A stretch of 64,000 nt of DNA from Aminithiophilus ramosus. Its GTDB lineage: Bacteria > Synergistota > Synergistia > Synergistales > Aminithiophilaceae. The stretch lies in the NCBI RefSeq assembly GCF_018069705.1, contig NZ_CP072943.1, positions 2,233,453-2,297,452 on the forward strand, given 5' to 3'. The notes below the pieces were generated by a model. It ran no database searches, was not told where the DNA came from, and saw nothing but the letters and a program-made list of their open reading frames with translations. Of this stretch, positions 18,584 to 26,650 are shown piece after piece (position 1 is the first letter of the stretch; each line of letters opens with the position of its first letter). The position numbers and the translations under genes are program-made.

Positions 18584-18650
18584 TATTATGCTTTTTTCGG
18601 GGCCTTCCTTCAACCGCCGAGATTGCCCCTTTCTAAGGGGGGCCCTTTTT
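18584..18650 (+). promoter_or_regulatory. Leader with -10 element and attenuator-like hairpin ahead of amino-acid transporter
   Basis: TATTAT (18584-18589) is a good -10 box, though no -35 box is convincing. Downstream, GCCCCTT (18625-18631) pairs with AAGGGGGGC (18635-18643), followed by TTTTT (18646-18650). This intrinsic-terminator-like element sits 55-70 bases before the start of the ATPase gene on the same strand, so it may act as a conditional terminator. No leader peptide or aptamer was recognised. Confidence 0.45.
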
Positions 18651-18719
18651 GTCATACTGGAACGGCGGCGAAGACGCCGATTCAAGAAGGGAGATGAGAC
18701 GGAGTTGGAAGAGAAGAGC

Positions 18720-19490
18720 ATGGCCCTCATCGCCGTCCGAGACTTGAGGAAGAGTTTCGACGACGAAGAGGTTCTGGGCGGGGTAAGCATTGACATCAGG
18801 GAGGGAGATCTCGTCTCCATCATCGGCCCCTCGGGCTGCGGGAAATCGACCTTCCTGCGCTGCCTCAACGGGCTGGAAATTCTCGATTCGGGATCGATCA
18901 CCATCGACGGCGTCACCCTCAGCCGCACCTCTCCCGACGAGAAGCCGAGCCGGGCCCTCATGGAGGCCACCCACGAGCTGCGCAGGGAAGTCGGCATCGT
19001 CTTCCAGGGCTTCAACCTCTTTCCCCACAAGACGGTTCTGGAAAACGTCATGCTCGCCCCCGTCGTCGTCAAGGGAGAGAGCCCGGAGAAGGCCGAGACC
19101 GAGGCCCTGCGCCTCCTCGGCAAGGTCGGCCTCGAGGGCTACGCCCATCGCTATCCCGTAACCCTATCGGGAGGACAGGCCCAGAGGGCGGCCATCGCCC
19201 GGGCCCTGGCCATGTCGCCCAAAGTCATGCTCTACGACGAGCCCACGTCGGCCCTCGATCCGGAACTCGTCGGCGAAGTCCTCCAGGTCATGCGCGACCT
19301 CGACGCCGAGGGGATGACTCAGGTCATCGTCACCCACGAGATGCGCTTCGCCCGCGAGGCCTCGGACTACGTCGTCTTCATGGACAAAGGCGAGATCGTC
19401 GAAGTCGCCGACGGCGACGAGATGTTCACCTCTCCCCGCAACGAACGGACGCGCGACTTTCTCCGCCACCTCGTCGGGGTGCTGTCGTGA
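18720..19490 (+). CDS. Amino-acid ABC transporter, ATP-binding subunit (GlnQ/HisP type)
   Basis: 256 residues. Walker A GPSGCGKST (about 36-44), Q-loop VFQGFNLFPHKTV, signature LSGGQAQRAAIARAL, Walker B VMLYDEPTSALDP and H-loop VTHEMRFARE. The polar amino acid family pattern is clear. ATG at 18720 was chosen; TTG at 18705, 11 bases after AAGGGAG, is a real alternative adding five residues. The end overlaps the next gene (GTGA). Confidence 0.93.
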   Translation: MALIAVRDLRKSFDDEEVLGGVSIDIREGDLVSIIGPSGCGKSTFLRCLNGLEILDSGSITIDGVTLSRTSPDEKPSRALMEATHELRREVGIVFQGFNLFPHKTVLENVMLAPVVVKGESPEKAETEALRLLGKVGLEGYAHRYPVTLSGGQAQRAAIARALAMSPKVMLYDEPTSALDPELVGEVLQVMRDLDAEGMTQVIVTHEMRFAREASDYVVFMDKGEIVEVADGDEMFTSPRNERTRDFLRHLVGVLS

Positions 19491-21037
19491 AAAGGCTTCT
19501 GGCGGCCCTCGGCCTTCTTCTCTGCCTCAATCTCCCCGCCTCGGCCCTGACGGCCTCTCCCGGGATCCTCTCCTGGGGGGGAGACACGGAAGGCGGCGCC
19601 CCCTACATGTATCAGGATCCCGGCGACCTGGACAACCTCATCGGCTACGAGGTGGAGATCGTCGAGGCCCTGGCCGACAAGATGGGTCTCGAACCCCGCT
19701 TCGTCCAGAACGGCTGGGACAACCTCATCCCGGGCCTGGACCGACACCTCTACGACATCTCCATCGACGGCCTCGAGATCACGCCCGAGCACCGCGACGC
19801 CGTCGATTTCTCGACGCCCTACTACGTGACCCATCTCCAGATCGGCGTCCGTCGCGACACTTTCGACATCAACGGCCTCGAAGACTGCCGCGGGCGCGTC
19901 GTCGGCACGCTCAAGCAGTCCTACGCCCAGTTCGTCCTCGAATCGACGGGAGACGTCGACATCCGCACCTACGAGGACGAGGTGAACGCCTACGGCGATC
20001 TCGTCAACGGCCGCCTCGACGCGACCCTTTTCGACGCCCCCATCGCCCTCTTCTACGGCGGCCCCATGAGGGAGGTCAAGTTCGTCGGCCCCGAGATCGG
20101 CCGCATCGAATACGGCATCGCCGTCCGCAAGGGAGAAAAGGAGCTCCTCCGGGCCGTCAACGAGGCCCTCATAGAACTGCGCGACAGCGGCGAACTGCGG
20201 ACCATCCTGGAGCGGTGGAACCTCTGGAACCCCCTGACGGCCAGGGCCCTTCAGGACTACGGCCCGGCCCGGACGGAGCCCGTCATGTACGACCGGTGGG
20301 TCGCCGACCTACAGCCCCACCTCTCCCTGGGAGACCGCCTCCGCCGCTACGTCTCCTTCCTCCCCACTCTGGGGCGGGCGACGGCGACGACGCTGAAGGT
20401 CTCTCTGGCCGCCATGGCTCTGGCCATCGCCTTCGGCCTCGTCCTGGCCCTTCTGCGCGTCTTCGGCCCCGGCCCCCTTTCGACGCTCTCCATGGTCTAC
20501 GTCGAGATCGTCCGAGGGACGCCGGTGCTGATCCAGCTGTTTTTCATCTTCTACGGCCTGCCCAACATCGGCATCAAGCTCGATCCCTTCACGGCCGGCG
20601 CCCTGGGACTGGGGCTGAACTACGCCGCCTGCGAAGCCGAGATCTACCGGGCCGGGCTTCTCTCCGTCCCCCGGGGACAGATGGAAGCCGCCCTCGGGCT
20701 GGGCATGACGCGGAACCAGGCCCTGCGCCACGTCGTCATCCCCCAGGCCGTGCGCCTCGTCCTGCCGCCGGTGACGAACGACTTCATCTCCCTTCTCAAG
20801 GATTCGTCCCTCGTCTCCGTCATCACCCTCGTCGACCTGACCAAGGCCTACGGTCAGCTGGCGACGACCTATTACGACTATTTCGGAACGGGCATCGTCG
20901 TCGCCGTCATCTACCTGCTGCTGGGACTGCCCTTCGTCCGCCTCGCCCTCTGGACCGAGGCCCGCCTCGCCGTCTCCCTGGGCGTCCCGGGAAAGGCCAA
21001 GCGCCGGGAAAGCGGCCTGGGCCTCCGTCTCTTCTGA
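19487..21037 (+). CDS. Amino-acid ABC transporter, fused periplasmic binding protein and permease
   Basis: 516 residues. Signal peptide (about 1-21, ending ASA), a family 3 solute-binding domain (about 25-255: GYEVEIVEALADKMG, ISIDGLEITPEHRDAVDFSTPYY), then a HisM/GlnP-type permease (about 285-510) with five helices and the EAA-type loop AALGLGMTRNQALRHVVIPQA. The binding domain is thus tethered to the channel, as in some GlnP-type systems. With the ATPase it forms a complete two-gene importer. Starts with GTG at 19487, overlapping the ATPase stop. Confidence 0.92.
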   Translation: MKRLLAALGLLLCLNLPASALTASPGILSWGGDTEGGAPYMYQDPGDLDNLIGYEVEIVEALADKMGLEPRFVQNGWDNLIPGLDRHLYDISIDGLEITPEHRDAVDFSTPYYVTHLQIGVRRDTFDINGLEDCRGRVVGTLKQSYAQFVLESTGDVDIRTYEDEVNAYGDLVNGRLDATLFDAPIALFYGGPMREVKFVGPEIGRIEYGIAVRKGEKELLRAVNEALIELRDSGELRTILERWNLWNPLTARALQDYGPARTEPVMYDRWVADLQPHLSLGDRLRRYVSFLPTLGRATATTLKVSLAAMALAIAFGLVLALLRVFGPGPLSTLSMVYVEIVRGTPVLIQLFFIFYGLPNIGIKLDPFTAGALGLGLNYAACEAEIYRAGLLSVPRGQMEAALGLGMTRNQALRHVVIPQAVRLVLPPVTNDFISLLKDSSLVSVITLVDLTKAYGQLATTYYDYFGTGIVVAVIYLLLGLPFVRLALWTEARLAVSLGVPGKAKRRESGLGLRLF

Positions 21038-21051
21038 CGCGGAGACAAGAG

Positions 21052-22785
21052 TCAGAGCAACATTCCCATCAGGGAGAGCCTTTCGTCGAGAGCTTCGACG
21101 AAAGGCTCTCCCTGATCCTGTTCGGCCCATGAGGAGACGTGGAAAAGGAAGTGATCGGGACAGCGGAGGTAGCGCAACCCCAGCCCGCCGATCTGGACGG
21201 GGCCGTAGCCGGCCAGGAGAAGTCCCTTGCCCTCCGTCGTGCTCGAGGAGAAGACGTTGGACGTCAGCTTCGTCCAGGCGGGCCCCTGAAAAAGCGACGG
21301 CTCCTCCACGGCCAGATCGGCGCCCCTCTCCTGCCAGACTCGCCGCAAAAGCCCCAGGTGCCCCTCGACGCCCTCTCCGGCCATACAGAGATCGATGCGG
21401 CGGCGATGAGCCTCTCCCGCGCCGAGGAGAAGACGCCGCAGGTGCCCTCTCGACGCCTCCTCCCCGGCCAGGGTCTCGACGAAGAGGGCCGCCTCGGCCG
21501 TCAGAGGCCTCGTCCCCTCCGTCCGCCCCTTGCGGAAACGCCTCATCTGCACCGATTCGTAGAGGCTCCGCCACCGGGGCAAGAGACGGCGCTGGGCAGC
21601 GAGAAAGGCCAGCTGGACGAAGGCGTCGGGGCTCAGGAAACCCGCCTTGACCCGATCGGCTCCGAAGAGGTCGAAGCGGTAAAGGCGCTGGCGCCGCGCC
21701 TCGGAGAGGTTCCGGGCCGAGCGGGAGGCACGGTGAAGCTCGGCCCGAAGCCCCTCGTCGAGGACGAAAGAGAGGGGACGGGCTCCCGAAGGCAGAGAGA
21801 CACCGCCCGACAGGGCGGACGCTCCTCGAAGCAGCTCGGAGACGAGACGCCCCATATGGGTGCCGTCACGGGCCGAGTGCTCGAAATTGAGGCCCGCCAC
21901 GCCGTCGGCGGTGACTATAATTTGAAATGATTTTTCGTACCAGCCGTTTTTCCCCTCGTCAAAGAGGAAGTGACGGGCCCGCTCCTCCATGGAGTCGCCG
22001 CAGGGACCGTCGAGGCGAAGGGCGAAAAGGGAGCCCTCGATCTCGGCCAGAGAGCGCTCATTGGAGGGGAGGGCCACGAGGCGGGAACGGAAACGATGGG
22101 CCTCGTCGCGATCGACGGTCGTCATGAGCCCCAAGGGCAGGGGGTCGGGCTCCGTTCTCTCGTAAAGAGAACGAAGGAGCCGGGCCGTCTCGTCCAGACG
22201 GCGCAGCTCCCCTTCGGGCGAGATCAGTTCGAGGAGGAAGAGACGTCCTCCGACGAGGACGAGAGCGCTTCGCCCCGAGAGGGAATCTCTCTCCCCCCGG
22301 ACCAGCCTGTCACGGAAGGGAAAGGCCCCTCTCGAGACCCGGAAAAGCTTCTCGTAGGCGGCCATGCAGAGCCTTTCGCCGCGGAAGGAATCGGCCTCGA
22401 GGCGCCCTCCGTCGATATCGAGACAGAAAGCGGCTCCGGCCAGGGCCAGTCGGGCGGCGAGACGGCAGGGATCCCCTTCCCGGGGAAGACCGGAAAGGTC
22501 GAAAAGGTAAAAGGGGTTGGCGTGGACGGGCAGGGGCTCGCGGCAGGAGAGATACCACCCCTCCCAGTAGGGAACCTCATCGAGAAAGGCGTCCTCTCCG
22601 CGGCGGCGAAGGCGATCGAGCTCGGCCTGGAGAGGAGGGGCCTGGGCGGCGAAGGCCGCCAGATCCCTGCGGGAGCAGATTTTCTCCTCCTCGTCGAGAA
22701 GGGGTTCGGCCCATTGAAGCAGCCTTTCGGCGCGGCGAAGGGGGTTGTCGAAGGGGGGCGGAGAAAGATCTCTTTTTTCCGTCAT
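21052..22785 (-). CDS. Choline/carnitine O-acyltransferase family protein
   Basis: 577 residues, the length of eukaryotic carnitine acetyltransferases. The catalytic-base motif is present with H303 in GLNFEHSARDG, and the C-terminal substrate region KLTSNVFSSSTT...GYGPVQIGGLGLRY...FHVSSW matches the family LSTSQ...GxGP...Y pattern. Expected reaction: reversible acyl transfer between CoA and carnitine or choline. The family is common in eukaryotes and patchy in bacteria. ATG at 22785 after GAGGAG. The last about 14 residues are encoded by the terminator-like hairpin. No neighbouring genes of acyl or carnitine metabolism. Confidence 0.85.
   Translation of the reverse strand: MTEKRDLSPPPFDNPLRRAERLLQWAEPLLDEEEKICSRRDLAAFAAQAPPLQAELDRLRRRGEDAFLDEVPYWEGWYLSCREPLPVHANPFYLFDLSGLPREGDPCRLAARLALAGAAFCLDIDGGRLEADSFRGERLCMAAYEKLFRVSRGAFPFRDRLVRGERDSLSGRSALVLVGGRLFLLELISPEGELRRLDETARLLRSLYERTEPDPLPLGLMTTVDRDEAHRFRSRLVALPSNERSLAEIEGSLFALRLDGPCGDSMEERARHFLFDEGKNGWYEKSFQIIVTADGVAGLNFEHSARDGTHMGRLVSELLRGASALSGGVSLPSGARPLSFVLDEGLRAELHRASRSARNLSEARRQRLYRFDLFGADRVKAGFLSPDAFVQLAFLAAQRRLLPRWRSLYESVQMRRFRKGRTEGTRPLTAEAALFVETLAGEEASRGHLRRLLLGAGEAHRRRIDLCMAGEGVEGHLGLLRRVWQERGADLAVEEPSLFQGPAWTKLTSNVFSSSTTEGKGLLLAGYGPVQIGGLGLRYLRCPDHFLFHVSSWAEQDQGEPFVEALDERLSLMGMLL
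21068..21116. terminator. Long perfect hairpin overlapping the 3' end of the convergent gene
   Basis: Perfect 22-base arms (21068-21089 and 21095-21116), loop 21090-21094. It lies 30 bases after the transporter stop and inside the last codons of the convergent acyltransferase (stop 21052), whose tail EPFVEALDERLSL it encodes. No T-run. Confidence 0.65.
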
Positions 22786-23284
22786 TGATCGGCTCCTCTC
22801 GTGAAACTCTCCGAAAGGGGTTGGGGAAAACGGCGAGAAAGGAAAAGGCAGAAAAAGGGTAAGTCCTCCGCCTCGAGGGAAGAGGAGAGACTTGCCCTCT
22901 CGTCATCGGTCTGCGACGCCCCTCTCCGGGGTCTCTCCCCCGGGGAGGACGGATCGCACGAGACCAAACGGGAGAGGGTTCGGGAAGAGAGCCCCATGCC
23001 TGCGACCCTTTCCGGAGCAGGACCCTCTCCGGGCGACCCTGTCCGGAGAGAGACAGCCCTCTTTCCGCCGCATCGAAACGACGGGAGTCGCGGAGATCGT
23101 CTTCCACGTCGACAGGACGGCTCCGCCTTTCCAGAGGGCGGGACCGCCATCTGCCGTCCAGGACATCCCTACCTGGAAGGACGAAAAAGCGAAGGTCCTG
23201 AAACCAGCATAGACCATCGACGAAGAAGAGACAACGGGAGGATCCCTCGCCTCTTCTTCGTGTCGTCTCTGCAGCGAGGAACGT
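22786..23284. other. Gene-free region with hairpins and short repeats
   Basis: No convincing gene. On the minus strand ACGAAGAAGAG (23220-23230 complement) pairs with 23251-23261, a possible 3' hairpin for the racemase. A second bulged hairpin around 22858-22892 precedes CCCTTTTTC and may be an intrinsic terminator reading left. Three near copies of CCCTNTCCGG occur between 23008 and 23046. Confidence 0.35.
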
Positions 23285-24292
23285 TCAGCGCTTGAGGAGG
23301 AAACCGGACCCCACGTCGTCCTTGGGCTGACGGACGAGGAAGTTGAAGCCCGTCACCCACGACCGGCCTCGGAGGACGGGCAGGACCGTGTCGAAATCGC
23401 CCACCTTGGGGCCTTCCGTGACGGAACCCTTGAAAAGACTGCCCGTCACCCCTTCGTGGAGGAAGGTCTCGCCCGGGGCGAGCTTTCCCTTGGCGGCCAG
23501 AAGGGCCATCTTGGCGCAGGTTCCCGTGCCGCAGGGCGAACGGTCCACCGAGCCCTGGCCGAAGACGACGATGTTCCGCGTCGGGAGGCCCTTCCTCTCG
23601 AGACTGAATTCGGTGAGCTCCACCTTGTCGATGGCCGGCTCCAGGGGGTGACGGACGGCGACGGCCTCGTTGACGACATCGCGGATCTCCAGCCCCAGCC
23701 GGGTCAGACGGGGAACCTCCTCGGCGGCCAGAGTCAGGTCGAGCTGGTCGGCGGCGACGATGGCGAAGAAGTTGCCGCCGAAGGAGATGTCGAGGTGGAT
23801 CTTCCGGTCGAGAGAGGGCACGAAGACCTCGACGTCGCGCCTGTAGACGAAGGCCGGGACGTTGCCCAGCTCCACCTCGCCGACGACGCCGTCTCGGACC
23901 TCCACTTTCATGTGGACCAGACCGGCGACCGTATCGAAGACGACCTCCGTGTAGGGCTCCGCCTTGGGAATCCAGCCCAGTTCGACAGCTGTCCGGGCCA
24001 GGCCGATGGAGCCGTGGCCGCACATGGAAAGGCTCCCTCCCGAGTCCATGAAGATGACGCCGAAGTGGGCCTCGCGACGGCAGGGAGGCGTCAGGAGAGC
24101 GCCGAACATGTCGCCGTGGCCTCGTGGTTCGCACATGGCCAGGACGCGGAAGTCGTCGTGGTTCTCCCTGAGATCGAGCCACTTCTCGCCCATCGTCGCG
24201 CCCTTGAGAAGGGGCGCGCCTCCGATAATGAGCCGCGTGGGCTCTCCTCCCGTATGGGTATCGACGACGGCTACAAGTCCGGTGATTTCCAT
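23285..24292 (-). CDS. Proline racemase / 4-hydroxyproline 2-epimerase family
   Basis: 335 residues. Both catalytic cysteines are present: C91 in MCGHGS and C254 in DRSPCGTGT, which fits a racemase or epimerase rather than the trans-3-hydroxyproline dehydratase branch (Thr at the second site). D-proline or cis-4-hydroxy-D-proline would be the product. It lies downstream of a five-gene D-amino-acid dehydrogenase operon on the same strand, but a strong terminator (24357-24395) separates them. Proline versus hydroxyproline cannot be decided here. Confidence 0.88.
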   Translation of the reverse strand: MEITGLVAVVDTHTGGEPTRLIIGGAPLLKGATMGEKWLDLRENHDDFRVLAMCEPRGHGDMFGALLTPPCRREAHFGVIFMDSGGSLSMCGHGSIGLARTAVELGWIPKAEPYTEVVFDTVAGLVHMKVEVRDGVVGEVELGNVPAFVYRRDVEVFVPSLDRKIHLDISFGGNFFAIVAADQLDLTLAAEEVPRLTRLGLEIRDVVNEAVAVRHPLEPAIDKVELTEFSLERKGLPTRNIVVFGQGSVDRSPCGTGTCAKMALLAAKGKLAPGETFLHEGVTGSLFKGSVTEGPKVGDFDTVLPVLRGRSWVTGFNFLVRQPKDDVGSGFLLKR

Positions 24293-24356
24293 GCAAGTCC
24301 CTCCCTTTTCGATCCAGAAAACTTTCCCCTTGATGAAGCGCCTGAGAACGACGACT

Positions 24357-24395
24357 AAAAAACCTTACCCGGCGGCTCGAGGCCTCCGGGTAAGG
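24357..24395 (-). terminator. Intrinsic terminator after the dehydrogenase operon
   Basis: Minus strand: CCTTACCCGG and CCGGGTAAGG form a perfect 10-bp stem (24386-24395 with 24363-24372), followed by TTTTTT (24362-24357). It lies between the BFD-type ferredoxin gene and the racemase gene. Confidence 0.9.
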
Positions 24396-24413
24396 TCGAG
24401 GAGCGAAAGAGCC

Positions 24414-24686
24414 CTACTTTTCGGCGGCAGCGGCCACGAGGCCGACCTTGACGGGCTTTGCGGGGGGCCTGAAGGTTCCGGGGTCCACTTCGGATACGGG
24501 AACGTTCCTGGCCCGAGCGATCTCCTTGAGGATGATGTCCCGGCAGCCCCGGCCCTGACAGGGCCCCATGCCGACGCGCAGAACCCGCTTCAGCTCGTCA
24601 AAGCTGTCGTAGCCCCTGTCGATCCACTTGCGGATCTCCTCCATCGTCACTTCTTCGCAGCGACAGACGACGATTTCCTTTTCCAT
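24414..24686 (-). CDS. BFD-like [2Fe-2S]-binding protein
   Basis: 90 residues. Four cysteines in the BFD arrangement: CRCEEV near the N-terminus, then GPCQGRGC. In hydroxyproline, octopine or nopaline dehydrogenases this domain is often the C-terminus of the FAD subunit; here it is its own gene. ATG at 24686 overlaps the preceding stop (TGATG); the C-terminal tail is alanine-rich. Last gene of the operon, probably an electron relay for the complex. Confidence 0.85.
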   Translation of the reverse strand: MEKEIVVCRCEEVTMEEIRKWIDRGYDSFDELKRVLRVGMGPCQGRGCRDIILKEIARARNVPVSEVDPGTFRPPAKPVKVGLVAAAAEK

Positions 24687-25198
24687 CACTTCTTCACCAC
24701 CTTGATGGCTCGGATGACGCTCACCAGGTCACGGGGCACGTCGACGTGGACGACGATCGTACGGTCTTTCAGTGGCTCCGTGACGGCCCTCACCGTGCCG
24801 CGGGACACTTCCGCACCCTCACGGTTCAGGCAGGCCACTTCCTCCCCCTTGGCCGGGCGGGGAAGCATTTCGTAGGGCAGCTTCATCAGAGCCCTGCCCT
24901 CGCCTCCTGCCGTGAGGTCCACGACGAAGCAGGCCAGGCCCGGGCAGATGGCCACGCATTTGGCGCAGCCGATGCATTTCTCGTAGTCGATCCGCGGCGT
25001 GTCGTTGATGTCCTCGAAGGGGAGGATCGCTCCCGTCGGGCAGCTCGACGCGCAGGGGTTGCAGGGGATGCGCTGGGGGCATTCGATGAGGACCAGGCCG
25101 TTTCTTTTCCCCTCCCAGAGGGACAGGGGCGGCTGCTCCGCTCCCGGACGGCTTTCCGTCAGGATTCCGCTGTTGAAGAGTTTCTCGTTGTCGGTCAT
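24686..25198 (-). CDS. Ferredoxin-type protein with two [4Fe-4S] clusters
   Basis: 170 residues. Two cysteine sets: CPQRIPCNPCASSCP (about 46-60) and CIGCAKCVAICPGLAC (about 73-88). The C-terminal part is beta-rich without cysteines. ATG at 25198 with GGGAGGA upstream, 4 bases after the FAD gene stop. Likely passes electrons from the flavin subunits to a membrane or soluble acceptor. This extra 4Fe-4S subunit is not part of the classical three-subunit D-hydroxyproline dehydrogenase. Confidence 0.85.
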   Translation of the reverse strand: MTDNEKLFNSGILTESRPGAEQPPLSLWEGKRNGLVLIECPQRIPCNPCASSCPTGAILPFEDINDTPRIDYEKCIGCAKCVAICPGLACFVVDLTAGGEGRALMKLPYEMLPRPAKGEEVACLNREGAEVSRGTVRAVTEPLKDRTIVVHVDVPRDLVSVIRAIKVVKK

Positions 25199-25202
25199 CT
25201 TT

Positions 25203-26300
25203 TTAGTCCTCCCAGCAGGCACAGCAGCATTTGTCCAGGCCGCAGCGGATCTTTTCGCCCACTTCTCCCGCACGAAGGTGGGTCAGTCGCTGCCAGTAGG
25301 CCGCAAGACGCTCGTCGTAGACGCTGTCTTTGACGTGTCCCAGGCTGCGGGCCGCTCCCAGTCCGGCCAGACGACCCTCCACCATGGCCGACGAGGCCTC
25401 TTCGATTCCCGCCGCGTCTCCGGCAACCCAGATGTGCGGGTGGCTCGTGCGCATCTGTCCGTCACGACGGGGGACGTAGCCGCACAGTTCGGGCACGAAC
25501 TTCATGTCGCACCCGGCCTGCCAGAGCAGTTCCGACGTGGGCGTCAGACCGACGGCCATGCAGATGATGTCGCAGTCGATTTTGATGGGTTCCCCTTCGA
25601 GACCCTTGTCGCCCACGGCCTGGATGATCGCGCCCGTCACGACGTCCTCGCCGAGGGCCTCGACGATGGTGTGCCTCAGCAGGATGGGCACGCCCAGACG
25701 ACGGATCTTCGCCGCGTGCACCCAGTAGCCACCGATTCTAGGCATGAATTCGACGACGCCCGCCACGTCCACTCCGGCCTGCATCAGCTGGTAGCTGACG
25801 ATGAGTCCGATGTTCCCCGCACCGATCATGAGGACCCGCTTGCCCGGCGTGACGCCGTAGACGTTCATCAGCGTCTGGATCGCTCCCGCACCGTAGACGC
25901 CCGGCAGGTCGTTCTTCGGGAAGGGGATGAGCCGCTCCATCGCTCCCGTGGCCATGACGATCCGCTCCGGCTTGATGCGGAAGTATTCCTCTTCTCCCGT
26001 GCTGAAGCTCATCATGCCGTCCTCTTTGTAGTAACCCAAAGCCGTCGTGTTGACGCGAACGTCGATGCGCTCTTTCAGCCCTTCCAGTTCCTCGAAGAGA
26101 AGGTCGCCGATCTTGTAACCCCGCGTGCCGGCGTGTTCGTCTTCCGAGCCGAAGAATTTATGGGTCTGCTTGATGAGCTGACCTCCGAGCTGGAGGTCGC
26201 TGTCGACGAGGGTGACCTGCGCTCCCTGGGAGGCCGCCTCGAGGGCCGCCGAGAGTCCCGCCGGACCGCCGCCGATGACCAGGACTTCTGTCGTCTTCAT
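25203..26300 (-). CDS. NAD(P)/FAD-dependent oxidoreductase, alpha-type subunit of a D-amino-acid dehydrogenase
   Basis: 365 residues. N-terminal dinucleotide motif VLVIGGGPAGLSAALEA, ATGAMER, second motif VLMIGAGNIGLIVS, and the FAD motif WVAGDAAGI. The C-terminus ends GLDKCCCACWED, a cysteine cluster that could hold or dock an Fe-S centre. Resembles HcnB/LhpE-type alpha subunits without their fused BFD domain, which is the gene at 24414. ATG at 26300 has only a weak ribosome site. Cotranscribed with the DAO subunit at 26651. Confidence 0.85.
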   Translation of the reverse strand: MKTTEVLVIGGGPAGLSAALEAASQGAQVTLVDSDLQLGGQLIKQTHKFFGSEDEHAGTRGYKIGDLLFEELEGLKERIDVRVNTTALGYYKEDGMMSFSTGEEEYFRIKPERIVMATGAMERLIPFPKNDLPGVYGAGAIQTLMNVYGVTPGKRVLMIGAGNIGLIVSYQLMQAGVDVAGVVEFMPRIGGYWVHAAKIRRLGVPILLRHTIVEALGEDVVTGAIIQAVGDKGLEGEPIKIDCDIICMAVGLTPTSELLWQAGCDMKFVPELCGYVPRRDGQMRTSHPHIWVAGDAAGIEEASSAMVEGRLAGLGAARSLGHVKDSVYDERLAAYWQRLTHLRAGEVGEKIRCGLDKCCCACWED

Positions 26301-26314
26301 CTTCAGCCGCCCCC

Positions 26315-26635
26315 CTATTCTTCGGCCAGGGCCACGACGCCCCGCCCGTGCTGCGTTTCCACTTTCATGCCCGCCTTCAGCGGCGTCACACAGGTCCGCA
26401 CGTTGGGGACTCCGTCGACGACCATGAAGCAGGACGAACATTTTCCGATGGCGCAGAAGAAGCCTCGGGGCTCCTTGCGCTCCGGCGTCACACGGTAGAT
26501 CCGCACGCCGTTGGCATGAAGCGCCGCCGCGATCGGCTCTCCCTCGAATCCCTTCAGCTCCTTGCCGTCGAAGCTGAAACTCACCTCTTGGGCATGGCTG
26601 AACTCCAGGATCGGATGCTGCTTGATCAGTTCCAT
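26315..26635 (-). CDS. [2Fe-2S] ferredoxin-like subunit (HcnA/LhpF type)
   Basis: 106 residues. VSFSFDGKELKGFEGEPIAAALHANGVRIYR is the typical N-terminal ubiquitin-like fold of this subunit. Cluster cysteines are in CAIGKCSSCFMVVDG and VRTC. ATG at 26635 is 11 bases after GGAGG; a GTG at 26647 overlaps the ribosome site and is less likely. Small gamma-type subunit linking the two flavoproteins. Confidence 0.88.
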   Translation of the reverse strand: MELIKQHPILEFSHAQEVSFSFDGKELKGFEGEPIAAALHANGVRIYRVTPERKEPRGFFCAIGKCSSCFMVVDGVPNVRTCVTPLKAGMKVETQHGRGVVALAEE

Positions 26636-26650
26636 CGTAGAGGACACCTC

